A DNA stretch of 64,000 nucleotides from Litsea cubeba (lineage: Eukaryota > Streptophyta > Magnoliopsida > Laurales > Lauraceae), in NCBI GenBank assembly GCA_012931725.1, contig CM022946.1:112493819-112557818 (forward strand), given 5' to 3'. This document shows, piece after piece, positions 11,247-23,363 of this stretch (positions within the stretch are counted from its first letter, which is position 1; each line of letters starts with the position of its first letter). A program made the position numbers and the translations under genes. The notes beneath the pieces were generated by a model that worked only from the letters and a program-made list of their open reading frames with translations, did not search any database and was not told where the DNA came from.

Positions 11247-14200
11247 TCAAGGGTAGTACCGCTTTAAGAACTTGCCATTGATGGGCAGCATACATCTGTC
11301 ACCCTCCATGTTTAGGACTGCGTATGCGCTGTTGGAGAAAACCTTATCGATGACGTAGGGTTCCTCCCATTATGGCTCAAACTTGCCTTTGGACTTGTGA
11401 GCGAAGACCATTGGTCTTTTTACCGTAAGAACCAAGTCACCCTTTTTGTAGGCGCGTTGCCTAGCCTTCTTGTCAAAAGATCCTGCCATGCGTGCCTGGT
11501 AAAGTTCAATGCTTTGTCAAGCTTCGAGCCGTCTCTCATCAAGATTGTCCAGCTCATGGAGTCGCGATTTGACATTGCTTTCTTGAGTCATGTCATTTTG
11601 CAAGGATACCCTCAAGGATGGAATCTTGTACTTCCAAGGGTACGACAGCTTCGCATCCATAGGCCAAGGAGAATGGTGTGCTACGGGTTGGTCATCGAAC
11701 GGTGGTTCGATAGGCCCACAAAGCTTCAGACAGTTTGTCGCTCCAGTGTCTTTTGTAACTAGAGACCATTTTCTTGAGGATTTTGCCGAGTGTCTTGTTG
11801 AAAGCTTCTGCTAATCCGTTTACTACCGGATTGTATGGAGTCGAATGACAGCTTTGGATTTTGTATTTGTCGCAGAACCTGTAGAATCGATGATCCCGGA
11901 TTTGTGGTCCATTATCATGGACGAATCTTTTAGGTATGCCGAAACGACAAATGATGTTGGTGCGCAGGAACTGAAGGACTGATGAGGTCTTCATTTCGTT
12001 AAGCGCAAATGCTTCTAACCACTTGGAGAAATAATCCGTAGCGGCGAAGATGCAGCGATGACCTTTGTTCGAAGGTAGAGAAAAAGGACCTATGATGTCC
12101 ATACCCCAGGCTTCGAAAGGCCATGAAATCGCTGTAGGATGTAGCCATTCTGGAGGCATGTGAATGTAATCTCCATGAACTTGGCATTGTTGGCAGCGCT
12201 TAGCAAATTGCATTGCGTCAGTTACCATGGCAGGCCAGTAATAACCTAACCTTTTTATCTGATCATAGAGCTTGGGACCAGCCTGATAAGCTCCACAAAG
12301 ACCAGCATGAACTTCTTTGAGTGTTTCTTCAGCCTCTTGTTGTGAGAAGCAGCGTAGAAGTACTCCGTCGAAGGATTTCTTGTAAAGGGTTTTTGAAGGA
12401 ATATCCAAATGAAAGTTTGGGGTTTGCCTTTGGATGCTTACCCGTTCTTTTGGATCTTCAGGTAGGATTCCGAACATAGTGTAATCAATGAACAGATCCC
12501 TGCAATCGCCGATTGAAGGTTGAAGGATAGAGATCCAACTTCCCACCACTTGGTGGCATTTAGCAACTGCTTGGTGTGTGTTAAGAGGAGGAAGGATTAT
12601 TCTCTCGCACACTGTGATTTGTATGTTTTCTCCTTCCTTGATTGTCATAGATGCGGCAAGTCCAGCCAGGGCATCTGTACGTACGTTTTCACCTCTACGA
12701 ATGTGGGTGATGTGACAGATGTCAAACTTTTGCAGAAGCGATTGTGCCTTGTTGTAGTAAGGCAGCAGATCAGGTTTCCTGACTTCAAATTTCTGATTCA
12801 TCTGGTTGACGATCAGTTGAGAGTCTCCAAAGATTTCTAGCATGGTGATACCGGATTCGATGGCGAGTTCCAGTCCTAGGATCAGAGCTTGATATTCAGC
12901 TGCATTATTTGTGCATGGTTCCAGTAGCGAGAAAGTGTGTGGAATCATGTACTTGTCGGGGCTAACAAAGAGGATGCCAACTCCCGAGATTAGCTGTCTT
13001 TTTTCATTTATCCTGGTTGCACCGTCAAAGTACATGTCCTAGGAGGCATTTTGTGAGAAAGTCTCCACACTGTAGACTGGTTCGTCTGGGAGATCATCTC
13101 TGAGTGGAGAAACTTTAGGCAATGGATGCTCTGCGTGAAAGTCTGCTAGAGCTTGCCCTTTGATTGCTTTTTGTAGTACATACCTAATATCAAATTGTGA
13201 TAGAAGGATGGACCATTTTGCCAGTCGGGCATTGAGAGAACCTGCTTTTGTGACGAGGACCTTCAAGAGGTTGATCCTCGAGACCAGGTAGACTGTGTTG
13301 GAAAGCAAGTAGTGACGCAGCTTTTGTACGGCGAACATCACTGCAAGGCATACCTTCTCGATTGGAGAGTAGCGATGCTCTGCACCTACTAGCATGCGGC
13401 TGAGGTAGTATAGAGTAGCTTCTTTTCTTTCATCATTTTCTTGTGCAAGCAGAGCGCCCAGAGAGTGATCAAGGGCTCTTGTGTGCAAGATGAATGGTTT
13501 TCCAGTGGTAGGAGCAGCTAACACTGGAGGTTTGGTCAGGTATGACTTGATATCTTGGAATGTAGGTTCACAGTCAGCATCCCAGACAAAGTTTACACCT
13601 TGTTTCATCAACCAGGAGAATGGACGGCATTTCCCCGAAAGATTGGAGATGAACCGTCTGATGTAGGCCAATCTCCCTTGAAGCCCTTTGAGTTCTCTTC
13701 AAGGTTCTTGGAGAGGGCATTTCTAGGATGGCCTTGACTTTTATGCGGTCAAGCTCTATTCCAGCTTTCCGAACTAGGAATCCGAGGAACTTACCCGAAG
13801 AGACGCCGAAGAAGCACTTCAGAGGATTCATTCGCGGTTTGTGTTTGCGAAGCCAGAGGAAGACTTCTTGAAGGTCTTCAAGATGATCTTCTTTTCTTCT
13901 GCTTTTGACGGCGAGGTCATCAACGTAACATTCGACCGTCTTGTGCTGCATATCTTGGAATATTTTTATCATAGCCTTCTAATATGTGGCACCATCATTT
14001 TTCAGACCAAATGGCATGACAGTGTAGCAATACAAGCCAAATGGGGTCCGAAAGGATGTATGTTTTTCATCTTCAAGATGCATCTTTATCTGATTGTAGC
14101 CAGAGAAACCATCCATGAATGTCATTCGCTCGAATCCACAGGTATTGTCAATCATTACCTCTGGTATGGGGAGTGGAAATTCAACTTTACTGCATGAGCC

Positions 14201-15004
14201 ATTCAGGTCTCTATAGTCAATACAGACCCTGATCTGCCCATTTTTCTTTGTCACGGGGACAATGTTGGCCAACCATTTAGGATGTTGTTCCTCACGGATG
14301 AAGTTGACGCTTTTGAGTTTTTGAACTTCTTGTTCAATTTTATCCATCACATTTGGACGGAATCTTCTTTCGCCCTGTTTTACAGGCTTGATGTCTTCTT
14401 GAAGATTGAGATTGTGGACTCCTATTTTGGGGTCTAAACCATGCATTTCAGCGTAAGACCATGCAAAGCAATTAACGAACTCACGAAGAAAGGCGATATA
14501 CTCGGGTAACTCATCATCCTTTATATTCTTGCTTATGAATACATGACGTGGGTTATCTGGTGTTCCCAAGTCTATCTTTTGAACAGGATCTTCTGTTGGA
14601 AGGTTCGAAGGTGGTTCCTTGATAATATTTTCGGAGGCTTCAAGCTCTACGAAACCTTCTGGGGTTTCAAGGGCATTTCCAGACCAATGTTTTGTTCCTT
14701 TCCACGGGTCTTCTTGATCGGCAATTTTCTCAAGGCTTGCTATGAGATGATCCCAATCGCCTGTCGAAACCAGGTCGAAGTAAGGTACTTCTTTTGGAGA
14801 GGAGGGTTCTTCTGGGTCAGAAGACCGCATGTCTGTGCCATCGGACAATTCCTCTTCATTGTCAAAGAAATCATGACAATTGGATGAGCTTCCTGGATTT
14901 TTGTCAGGCGACTCATCGAAGAGATATCCAAGGAGATCGATGTCTTCATGGACTTGAGATGTTGAGGCTTGGTCAGTAAATTTACTTTTAAGCCTTTGTG
15001 TCAA
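11247..15004 (-). pseudogene. pol: Pol of element C: RT, RNase H, second RNase H, integrase (broken)
   Basis: Reading on the minus strand: the RT region begins near 14330 (RVCIDYRDLNG about 14230) and has the catalytic YVDD near 13920. It is followed by the Ty3 RNase H (FILHTRALDHSLGALLAQ about 13470), then a second RNase H beginning MYFDGATR at 13035 with NNAAEYQALILGLELA and GDSQLIVNQMN. Two RNase H domains mark the Tat lineage. Integrase follows with its HHCC finger (HAGLCGAYQ to CQQCQVHG, about 12313-12180) and core residues in MDIIGPF, HDNGPQ and NGLAEAFNKTL. Damage: stops at about 15004, 13975, 13037 and 11692, and a frameshift near 13700. Most stops look like C-to-T or G-to-A changes relative to A and B. 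Confidence 0.88.
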
Positions 15005-16606
15005 CTATTTCAGGGGAGTGTCGGGATCATACCGCAGTCCATATGAAGATTTTTCTACATGGCCGTAGAGTCTCCAATCTTCCAACTGGCTTTTGGTCAA
15101 GATGGGCCCCAATGGCGTGAGAATACCGAATCTTTCTCCTAAACCGACTGGGTTTTGAGCGTAATAGACCATTTTCTTCATAATAGTTTGTGCCACAGGA
15201 CTATATAAGGATAGTTGAGGCATACCTTCATTTTGGAAGGGTTCAAGCACGGAGTTTGATGAAGAAGCATCCGATCTATGGAAGAAGATCGGCTTTTCCT
15301 TTGCTGAAGTTGCTGGAACAACGAAGGAAGCTGACGTAGGATCTTCTATGTCAGAAGGTGTCTCCATTGGAGTAAGAGCAGGCTGAACTTGCTGAGTGTC
15401 AGCTTGGCTTGATGATGTGTCGTCTTCTGGCTCTGAATCCGAATCCGTGTCTTGCATGATAGACACGAAAGAGACAACAAATTTGCCGCCAGGCTTTTAT
15501 TTTGCCTTCTTCACTTTAGTCGTGATGACCAAAGGCTTTGAAGTCTTGAGGGAGATGATGAAGGGAGATTGAATGCTCTCTTCGGATTTACTGGATGGTT
15601 TGTTTTCTTCCGGTGATTGTTGAGGAGCCTTGCCTTTATCTTTCTGGAGATTTTTGGCAAAGGATGTTATCTCCTCTTCTTCTTTTTCACCTTCATACAT
15701 CTGTGAATCTGCGAAGTGGACTTCTTTACCTTTGAAGGGTTTTCTATCCATAAAGACTCACTGTACCACGCCGTCGTTGCCAACAAACTTGATGCATTGA
15801 TGTAGAGTCGAAAGGACAACACCATTCTCGTTTATCCAGGGGCGTCCGAGAAGGATGTTGTAGCATGAATTGGTTTTTATTGCATAAATAGTGACCTCAG
15901 AGATAAGATCACCAATTTGCAATTTAAACCTGATTTTGCCAATAGGCCTTTGAGTACTCCCATCGTATCCGAAGATAGATACATATGTGTGGCTCAGCTT
16001 ACTGGGTGGGATGCCCAACTCTTCGAGAGCCGAAGTGGAGATGAGGTTGAGTGCAGAACCTGGGTCGATCTGAACTCTGTGCATAGGCATTTCCTTGACG
16101 TACCCTGTGAAGTACAGGGGTCGGTTGTGCTTTGTTTCACCAAGTAGGAGGTCTTCCTTTGTGAAGGCGATGGTTGCACTGGCTGCCTTTTGAACCGAGA
16201 GGCATTCAATGCATGATCCCTCAGTTTTTTTCTTTTCTCCCTTTGAGGAAGTTTCTAAGTTTTTGACCCGGTAGTCCATTTCAATTTGGAGGACTTGCCG
16301 GGCATGTTTGTCGACATCCTCATTCAGCTTCTGAAATTCGGAAATGAGATAATCACGAGTGCGCGGAGACATTCGCAATAAGTCTAGGATGTGCAGACGT
16401 GCAAGTATGTGCTTGAAGTGTTCAATCAAGTCATACTTGAAAGCCTCCTTGGGGCCTGCATGTTCATCATTGCTACCACTAGGGGCGCTTACAACATCTT
16501 TTCCTGAAGGATTTACATATGTAAAGGAAGACTGGTTGTAATTCTTGTGGTAGTCCCGGCTAGAGCGGGTGCCTCTACCAACTTCTATAGCTTCTTGAGA
16601 AGGGTC
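15005..16606 (-). pseudogene. Protease and linker region of element C (5' part lost to B insertion)
   Basis: The minus-strand reading from 16606 contains the retropepsin-type site VQIDPGSALNLIS (about 16075-16035), where the usual D-T/S-G is DPGS, and ILLGRPW near 15840. A highly charged linker follows, then a G-patch-like segment (MKKMVYYAQNPVGLGERFGILTPLGP in two parts, about 15180-15100). Stops occur near 15755, 15494 and 15003. The 7 residues that seem to precede the reading beyond 16606 come from the LTR of B and are not part of this gene. Compare the longer copy in B at 45026-47397. Confidence 0.82.
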
Positions 16607-19156
16607 TGTTGACACCAAAAATGTCACTTTGCCTCTTCAAGATCCAAAGAGCTACATGAAGTCGCAACCTGCCATAAATAGGCAATGCTACTTTCAAAAA
16701 ATCAAATCTTGTCAGAATCAAACAAAAACTGCAAGATCCTTCAAGACAGCCAAAAGAGGAGTACACAAGAAGTTTCAGGCCATTTCAAATCATTTGGCCT
16801 AACTTCGCGTCTCCGACAGCTGAAAAGGAGCTCCCGGTGGGGAAAGCATCGGAGACACCAAATCTTCGATCAGAGCCGATGGATGGTCTCAAAATACATC
16901 CAAAAGGCTCCACATCACGTTCTGAGTCAAACCGACAATGTTTGGCCCAACATTAACCCCCGAACAGCTAAATCAAGCCTCTCAGCGGCGAGAACCACCG
17001 AGGCCATCACTCATCAGATAGAGCACATAGACGGCTTCAAAATGCTTACAAAGGGCTACACGTCAAATTTCAGGTCATTTCGACAACATTTGACCATACT
17101 TTGACGCTCGGAAGCCAAATCAGGCCTCTCGGCGGCGAAGCTCCCCGGGACCATGGTTTCCAAGACAGAGCATATAGATCATATTAAAATGACTCCAATA
17201 GGTTCCCTGTCAAATTTCAAGTCAATCGGACATCGGTTGAACTCACATCAAACCGCGACATCTTCATCGCGACAAAAGCAAGTCTACTGGTGATAGGGCC
17301 CCAAATGGCTTCAAAACTCAAACAAAAGCCATGGTTTGTCTTATTTATTGCTCAGCAGGCTTCACCCCAAATTTTAGGTCATTCCAACATCGTTGGCCCA
17401 GTTTCAGCTTCTGACAGAAAATCGACAGCTCTGCGCAACAAAGTCTTCGGCTTTCTCAGAAAATTGGAAACTTTGCAAAATAAAATGCAAGGATTCTCAT
17501 CAGGTTTTCTACAGGGAAATTAGGCCAATAAATGGTCAAAAATGTCAAGGAAAAATACAGAAGAAAAAAGGATCGAAAAACAGCAAAAACGGACATAAAA
17601 TGGGACAAAAGGGGGAAAACCCCCCAGGGTCGCAGGCCCCAGCGACCCTGGGGCCCGGGATCGCCGGGAGGGCCCCGGAAACCCCGTTTTTCGCCGATTT
17701 TCCCGATTCGAAGCGTCCGGCCTCTGGTATTTTCCAAAATTCATACTTTTGAGACACCGAATCCTCTGACATCCGTCAAAAACACGGGTTAATCATCAAG
17801 AGTATCGAAATCAACATTGATCGCCAACTGGTCAACCAAAAAAAAGTGTACTTTCTACCCGACCGATCGAGAAATCGACAGGACAGATGGCACTGACCCG
17901 CTGTTGGCAACCAACACCTGAAGTTACATGGTCATCCGATGTCGATCTACATGAAGATCCATCGATGATCATCGCCAGAAGAATCCCAAAAGACGCGGCA
18001 TGGCCCGCGACTCTTCAACTGCTCGGCGACCACTTAATGCGATTAATTGACTAGCTTTATTACAGTCATTAATCCATTTATTTGGACGGCCCAATCAGAA
18101 GCAAGCATCCGGGAGTTACAAGTCAAGAGATTCATGGCATTTAACCCATGAAACTCCTCCCATCATGGCGATTAAAAGGCGATTAAATGCCCTCAATCTC
18201 CTCCGGCCAATCAGAAGCCAAGAAAAAGAAGTTACAAAATAAAGAATTCAATCTTGTAACTCCTCCCTTTATGTAGCTTTATAACTATTAAGGCTCATAA
18301 ACCCTCCTAAATGGCTACCTAAAAGCCTATAAATAGGAGAGCTCTCCAAGAAGAAAGGAAACACAGATAGCAGAGAAAACAAACAACAGACTGCAGAAAA
18401 TTCAGAAACTCAGACAGAAAAAGGCATCAAAGAGAGAAAACTCTGCGGAAATCCTACACCGACCACCGCTATAAGGTGACAAAAGTCCCTTGGGGGGTAC
18501 CCCCCCCAAGGTCCTTGCCTTCTCCTTCTGCCTCCAATGGCTTAGACGTGGCTTTTCAGCCCGTCTACTTAGTTTCTTATTGGACATAGGACCTCCTCTT
18601 GGTCTTTGTCCTCTAAAAACCTGAGGTTATAGCCAAGCCAAGCGAATCAATAGCATCCTCTGTTTTTATCTACATGGATGATGGCGAAGTCCACATATGG
18701 CTTGCGACCGTCAATCTGAACGGGTTCCCCCACAATCTCCTGAGAAGTTAGATCCTCCTTTTCTTGCTTTTCATTGTAGTTTGTATTTTTTTAAAAGAGA
18801 CAAAAAATCACAACTCCTGTCTTTCATTATTGATAAGGATTGTAAATCGGCTATAAACGCCAAAATCGGCTATAAATTCTAAAAAATCGCCTTTCACGGC
18901 AAATCAAGAAAATGTCTCTTTTCTTAAATATATGTGCAATGGAAAACTTGAATGAAGTTGATTTCCTTTTTACTTGCGAAGGTTAATCTCCGGATCACCA
19001 CTTGCAATTCCAAGTAAAATAGAAAATCTCGCACACCCACACCAAAAAATGTTGATGCACGCCTCGTCCCCCCCTTCCGGTTACGAAAGGGTCGGATCCA
19101 ACGGACTCCCACGTCCGCCGACCTCGGTAGAACCGAGCGGAAGCGCTGTTCCATCA
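16607..19156 (+). repeat. 5' LTR of element B
   Basis: The LTR begins TGTTGACACC and ends TTCCATCA, 2550 bp, and is followed by AGC and a primer site. It carries about five degenerate 150-bp units in its first kilobase, a GC-rich block with hairpins near 17625-17710, a TATA box at 18328, and CGGCTATAAACGCC repeats near 18848-18885. It matches the C and A LTRs throughout. Its partner LTR is outside the window. Confidence 0.9.
18328..18335 (+). promoter_or_regulatory. TATA box of B LTR
   Basis: TATAAATAGG lies in the sense strand of the LTR, in the usual plant context. Transcription would start about 30 bp downstream, near 18362. The same box is at 39629-39636 and 21888-21895 (minus strand) in A and at 2463-2470 in C. 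Confidence 0.7.
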
Positions 19157-19159
19157 AGC

Positions 19160-19178
19160 TGGCACACACGGTGGGACC
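19160..19178 (+). other. Primer-binding site of element B
   Basis: TGGCACACACGGTGGGACC starts three bases after the LTR end. It begins with TGG, complementary to tRNA CCA. The matching site in A is on the minus strand at 38742-38759. I cannot assign the tRNA with certainty. Confidence 0.7.
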
Positions 19179-21018
19179 CATTCATTTGAGAACACGATGC
19201 TAGAAATGAAATATTTGCATATCATATCTGTTGCTCTATGCTAATACTTTTTTTCTTGATTCCTTGGCTACCTTCTAATTGGTGGCCTATGTTGGATTCA
19301 GCATCTAAAAAAAATGAGATGAGATTTTTTGGAAATTTCTAATTCTTTGAATTTATTTCCACTCTTTCTCTTTTCAAAAAAAAAATTAAATAAAAAAATC
19401 AGATGTTTCATTTTGGATTCAAAATTGAGAAACTGTTATCCTTTCCTATCGTTCATCGTGCTTGCAGAAATGTTGAGCCTGTTCGACTAAGGTTTTGGGC
19501 CATCGTTTCTCTTCGATGAGTTCATTAAAAGTTCTAAAAATAAAAATAAAAAAAAATAAAAAAACAGATTTCTCAATTTGAATTCAAAATTGAGAAACCT
19601 TGATCCTTTCCTATCGTTCATCGTGCTTGCAGAAATGTTGAGCCTGTTCGACTAAGGTTTTGGGCCATCGTTTCTCTTCGATGAGTTCATTAAAGATCTA
19701 AAAATAAAAATAAAAAAAACAAAAAATCAGATTTCTCATTTTGGATTCAAAATTGAGAAACCTTGATCCTTTCCTATCGTTCATCGTGCTTGCAGAAATG
19801 TTGAGCCTGTTCGACTAAGGTTTTGGGCCATCATTTCTCTTCGATGAGTTCATTAAAGATCTAAAAATAAAAAATAAAAAATAAAAAAAAATAGATTTCT
19901 CAGTTTGAATTCAAAATTAAGAAACCTTGATCCTTTCCTATCGTTCATCGTGCTTGCAGAAATGTTGAGCCTGTTCGACTAAGGTTTTGGGCCATCGTTT
20001 CTCTTCGATAAGTTCATTAAAGATCTAAAAATAAAATAAAAAATAAAAAAAATCAGATTTTCTCATTTTGGATTCAAAATTCAGAAACCTTGATCCTTTC
20101 CTATCGTTCATCGTGCTTGCAGAAATGTTGAGCCTGTTCGACTAAGGTTTTGGGCCATCGTTTCTCTTCGATGAGTTCATTAAAAATCAAAATAAAAAAA
20201 AAATATATATAAAAAAAAACAAAAAAAGACAAAGACCACTAAGGTTAAACCAACTGCGTTCTTTGATCATGGTTGATTCAAGAAAAGCCTTGTCCAGAGT
20301 GTGGAGACAGCTTGACTGTTCTAGGCAAGGGTCCTCCAAACGGGTTCATTAAGTAATCCTACCCTTACCTGGGGGCAATTCTATCAATCGAGATTTGATA
20401 AGACCGGGTTAGGAGGCCTATGTGTACTCTCTCGTCTTTTAAATAATTTTTTTTTTAAAAATAAAAATTTTAAAAATAAAAATTTTAAAATAAAAATAAA
20501 AAATAAAAAATTTTCAAAAAAAAATCTTAAAAAAAGAAAAAATAAAAATAAAAAGATTTTTTTTTTTAAAAAAATCTTAAAAAAAAAATTTCCGACATTT
20601 TGGGTTTAGATTGGAGAAATCTTGGTCTTCTCGAAATCTTGGTCTTCTCCTTTCTGAGCACTGGCGCTCGCAGAAATCGCTGAGCCCGTGTTCAGATTGG
20701 AGTGCCTTTTTCTCTCTTTAATGAACCCGATATTGGCCTTTCAAAAAAAAAAAAACTCGTCATTTTTTTATTCAGATCCGAGAAATTATTGTTCATTTCT
20801 TTCTGAGCACTGGCGCTCGCGGAAATCGCTGAGCCCGTGTTCAGATCGGAATACCATCTACTCTCATTGATGAATCCAATCTTGACCTTTCAAAACAGAG
20901 AATCTCATCTCATGGATGCGGTCTCCAAACATTTGTGTCTAGCGGTACTAGTACGCCCTTTTAGGGTCTACTGTATTCGCGACCGGCACATTTGTAACTC
21001 CAACTTTATATTCTTCTT
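19179..21018 (+). repeat. Leader of element B: five 165-bp repeats, AT-rich tract, two further repeats
   Basis: No gene is seen. From about 19430 to 20190 a unit of about 165 bp occurs five times. It contains CGTGCTTGCAGAAATGTTGAGCC, then TTTTGGGCCATCGTTTCTCTTCGATGAGTTCATTAA, then A-rich DNA. From 20440 to 20600 the sequence is nearly pure A/T. Two more diverged units with GCGCTCGCAGAAATCGCTGAGCC follow at about 20630-20890. The last 90 bases before 21019 are shared with the leader of A (37260-37200, minus strand). The leader is noncoding and probably carries packaging signals, which is an inference. Confidence 0.75.
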
Positions 21019-21023
21019 ATCTC
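21019..21023. repeat. Target-site duplication ATCTC, left copy (element A)
   Basis: ATCTC directly precedes the left end of A and recurs at 41090-41094 after the right end. The leader of A itself has ACCTC at the homologous uninterrupted place (minus strand near 37180), which confirms the empty-site arrangement. Confidence 0.9.
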
Positions 21024-23349
21024 TGATGGACCGCGCTCCCCGGGATGCCCGGGTTCCTACCGAGGCCGGCGGACGTGGGAGTCCGTTTGGTTCCGACCCT
21101 TTCGTAACCAGGGGGCGAAGGGGGGCGTGCATCAACATTTCTTTTTTTTTGTGGGTGTGCCAGATTTTCTATTTTTACTTGGAATTGCAAGTGGTGATCC
21201 GGAGATCAACCTTCGCAAGTAAAAAGGAAATCAACTTCTTTCAAGTTTTCCATTGCACATATATTTAAGAAAAGAGACATTTTCTTGATTTGTCGTGAAA
21301 GGCGATTTTTTTGGCATTTATAGCCGATTTTGGCGTTTATAGCCGATTTTTGGCGTTTATAGCCGATTTTTGGCATTTATAGCCGATTTACAATTCTTAT
21401 CAATAATGAAAGACAAGAGTTGTGATTTTTGTCTCTTTTAAAAAAATACAAACTACAATGAAAAGCAAGAAAAGGAGGATCTAACTTCTCAGGAGATTGT
21501 GGAGGACTCGTTTAGATTGACGGTCGCAAGCCATATGTGGGCTTCGCCATCATCCATGCAGATGAGAACAGAGGATGCTATTGATTCGCTTGGCTTGGCT
21601 ATAACCTCGGGTTTTTAGAAGACAAAGACCAAAAGGAGGTCCTATATCCAATAAAAAGCCGAGTAGACGGGCTGAAAAGCCACATCTAAGCCATTTGGAG
21701 GCAGGAGGAGAAGGCAAGGACCTTGGGGGGGGGGGTACCCCCCAAGGGACTTTTGTCACCTTGTTGCGGTGGCCGGTGTAGAATTTCCGCAGAGTTTTCT
21801 CTCTTTTTCCTTTCTCTGGATTTCTGTCTGCTGTCTGTTGATGTTGTGTGTCTGTGTTTGATCCCCTTTCTTCTTGGAGAGCCCTCCTATTTATAGGCTT
21901 TTAGGTAGCCTTTTAGGTGGGTTTATGGGCTTTTATTGTCATTAAGCCGCATAATGGGAGGAGTTACAAAATTGAATTGTTTATTTTGTAACTCCTTTTT
22001 CTTGGCTTCTGATTGGCCGGAGGAGATTGAGGGCATTTAATCGCCTTTAATCGTCATGATGGGAGGAGTTTCATGGGTTAAATGCCATGAATCTTTTGAC
22101 TTGTAACTCCCGAATGCTTGCTTCTGATTGGGCCGTCCAAAGAAATGGATTAATGACTGTAATAAAGTTAGTCAATTAATCGCATTAAGTGGTCGCCGAG
22201 CAGTTGAAGAGTCGCGGGCCGTGCCACGTCTTTTGGAATTCTTCTGTCGATGATCATCGATGGATCTTCATGTAGATCGACATCAGATGACCATGTAATT
22301 TCAGGTGTTTGTTGCCAACAGCGGGTCGGTGCCATCTGTCCTGTCGATTTATCGATCGGTCGGGTAGAAAGCACACTTTTTTGGTTGACCGGGTGGCGAT
22401 CAATACTGTCTTCGATACTCTTGATGATTTACCCGTGTTTTGGACGGATGTCAGAGGACTTGGTGTCTCAAAAGCATGAATTTTGGAAAGTACCAGAGGC
22501 TGGGCTCCTCGAATCGCGAAAAAAACGGCGAAAACCGGGGTTTCCGGGGCTTTCCCGGCGACCCCGGGTTCCAAGGTCGCCGGCGACCCTGGCCCAGGGT
22601 CGCAGGGGTCTGCGACCCTGGGGGGGTTTTCCCCCTTTCGTGTCCCGTTTTGCGTCCGTTTTTGCTGTTTTTTTATTCTTTTTTCTTCTGTACTTTTCCT
22701 TGACATTTTGACCATTTATTGGCCTGATTTCTTTGTAGGAAACCTGATGAGAATCCTTGCATTTTATTTTGCAAAGTTTCCAATTTCCTGAGAAAGTCGA
22801 AGACTTTGTCGCTCAGAGCTGCCGATTTTCCGTCAGAAGCTAAAACTGGGTCAAACGATGTCGGAATGACCTGAAATTTGGTGTGAAGCCTCCTGAGCAA
22901 TAAATAAGACCAACCATAGGCTTTTGTTTGAGTTTTGAAGCCGTTTGGGGTCCTATCACCTGTAGACTTGCTTTTTGTCGCGATGAAGATGTCGCGGTTT
23001 GATGTGCGGTCAACCGATGTCCGATTGACTTGAAATTTGACAGGGAACCTATTGGAGTCATTTTAAGATGATCCATAGGCTCTGTCTTGGGAACCATGGT
23101 CCCGGAGAGCTTTTGCTGCCGAGAGCTCCTTTTCGGCTGTCGGAGAAGCGAAGTTAGGCCAAATGATTTTGAAATGGCCCGAAACTTCTTGTGTACTCCT
23201 CTTTTGGCTGTCTGGAAGAATCTTGCAGTTTTTGTTTGATTCTGACAAGATTTGATTTTTGGAAGCAGCATTGCCTATTTATGGCAGGTTGCGACTTCAT
23301 GTAGCTCTTTGGATCTTGAAAGGGCAAAGTGACATTTTTGGTGTCAACA
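21024..23349 (-). repeat. 3' LTR of element A
   Basis: On the minus strand it starts TGTTGACACC at 23349 and ends GGTCCATCA at 21024 (2326 bp). TATA box on the minus strand at 21888-21895. The GC-rich part at 22540-22640 contains a perfect palindrome GGTCGCCGGCGACC (22575-22588). It also contains a 13-bp perfect stem with a 4-base loop (22593-22622, arms CCCAGGGTCGCAG and complement). Four GGCATTTATAGCCGATTTT-like repeats lie at 21300-21390. Confidence 0.93.
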
Positions 23350-23363
23350 AATGCCCCCTCGAG
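23350..23363 (-). other. Polypurine tract of element A
   Basis: Minus-strand CTCGAGGGGGCATT abuts the 3' LTR, as in C. Purine-rich and at the expected place for plus-strand priming. Confidence 0.6.

Larger units (their letters stand above)
1262..16606 (-). mobile_element. Element C, Tat-lineage Ty3/gypsy retrotransposon (3' half, continues outside)
   Basis: C lies on the minus strand. From left to right in the window it shows its 3' LTR, PPT, noncoding repeats, the antisense PMD gene (plus strand), more repeats, integrase, two RNase H domains, RT, and the protease region. It stops at 16606, where the LTR of element B starts. The rest of gag, the leader and the 5' LTR must lie past element B, outside the window. 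The five bases before its LTR, TTCGT (1257-1261), are the expected target-site duplication, but the partner copy cannot be seen. Bases 16602-16606 (GGGTC) are the likely TSD of B. Confidence 0.88.

Noticed and set aside
11260..11820. Plus-strand open frames opposite integrase (also 31079-31495)
   Set aside because: They are mirror frames of conserved integrase coding sequence and carry no domain of their own.
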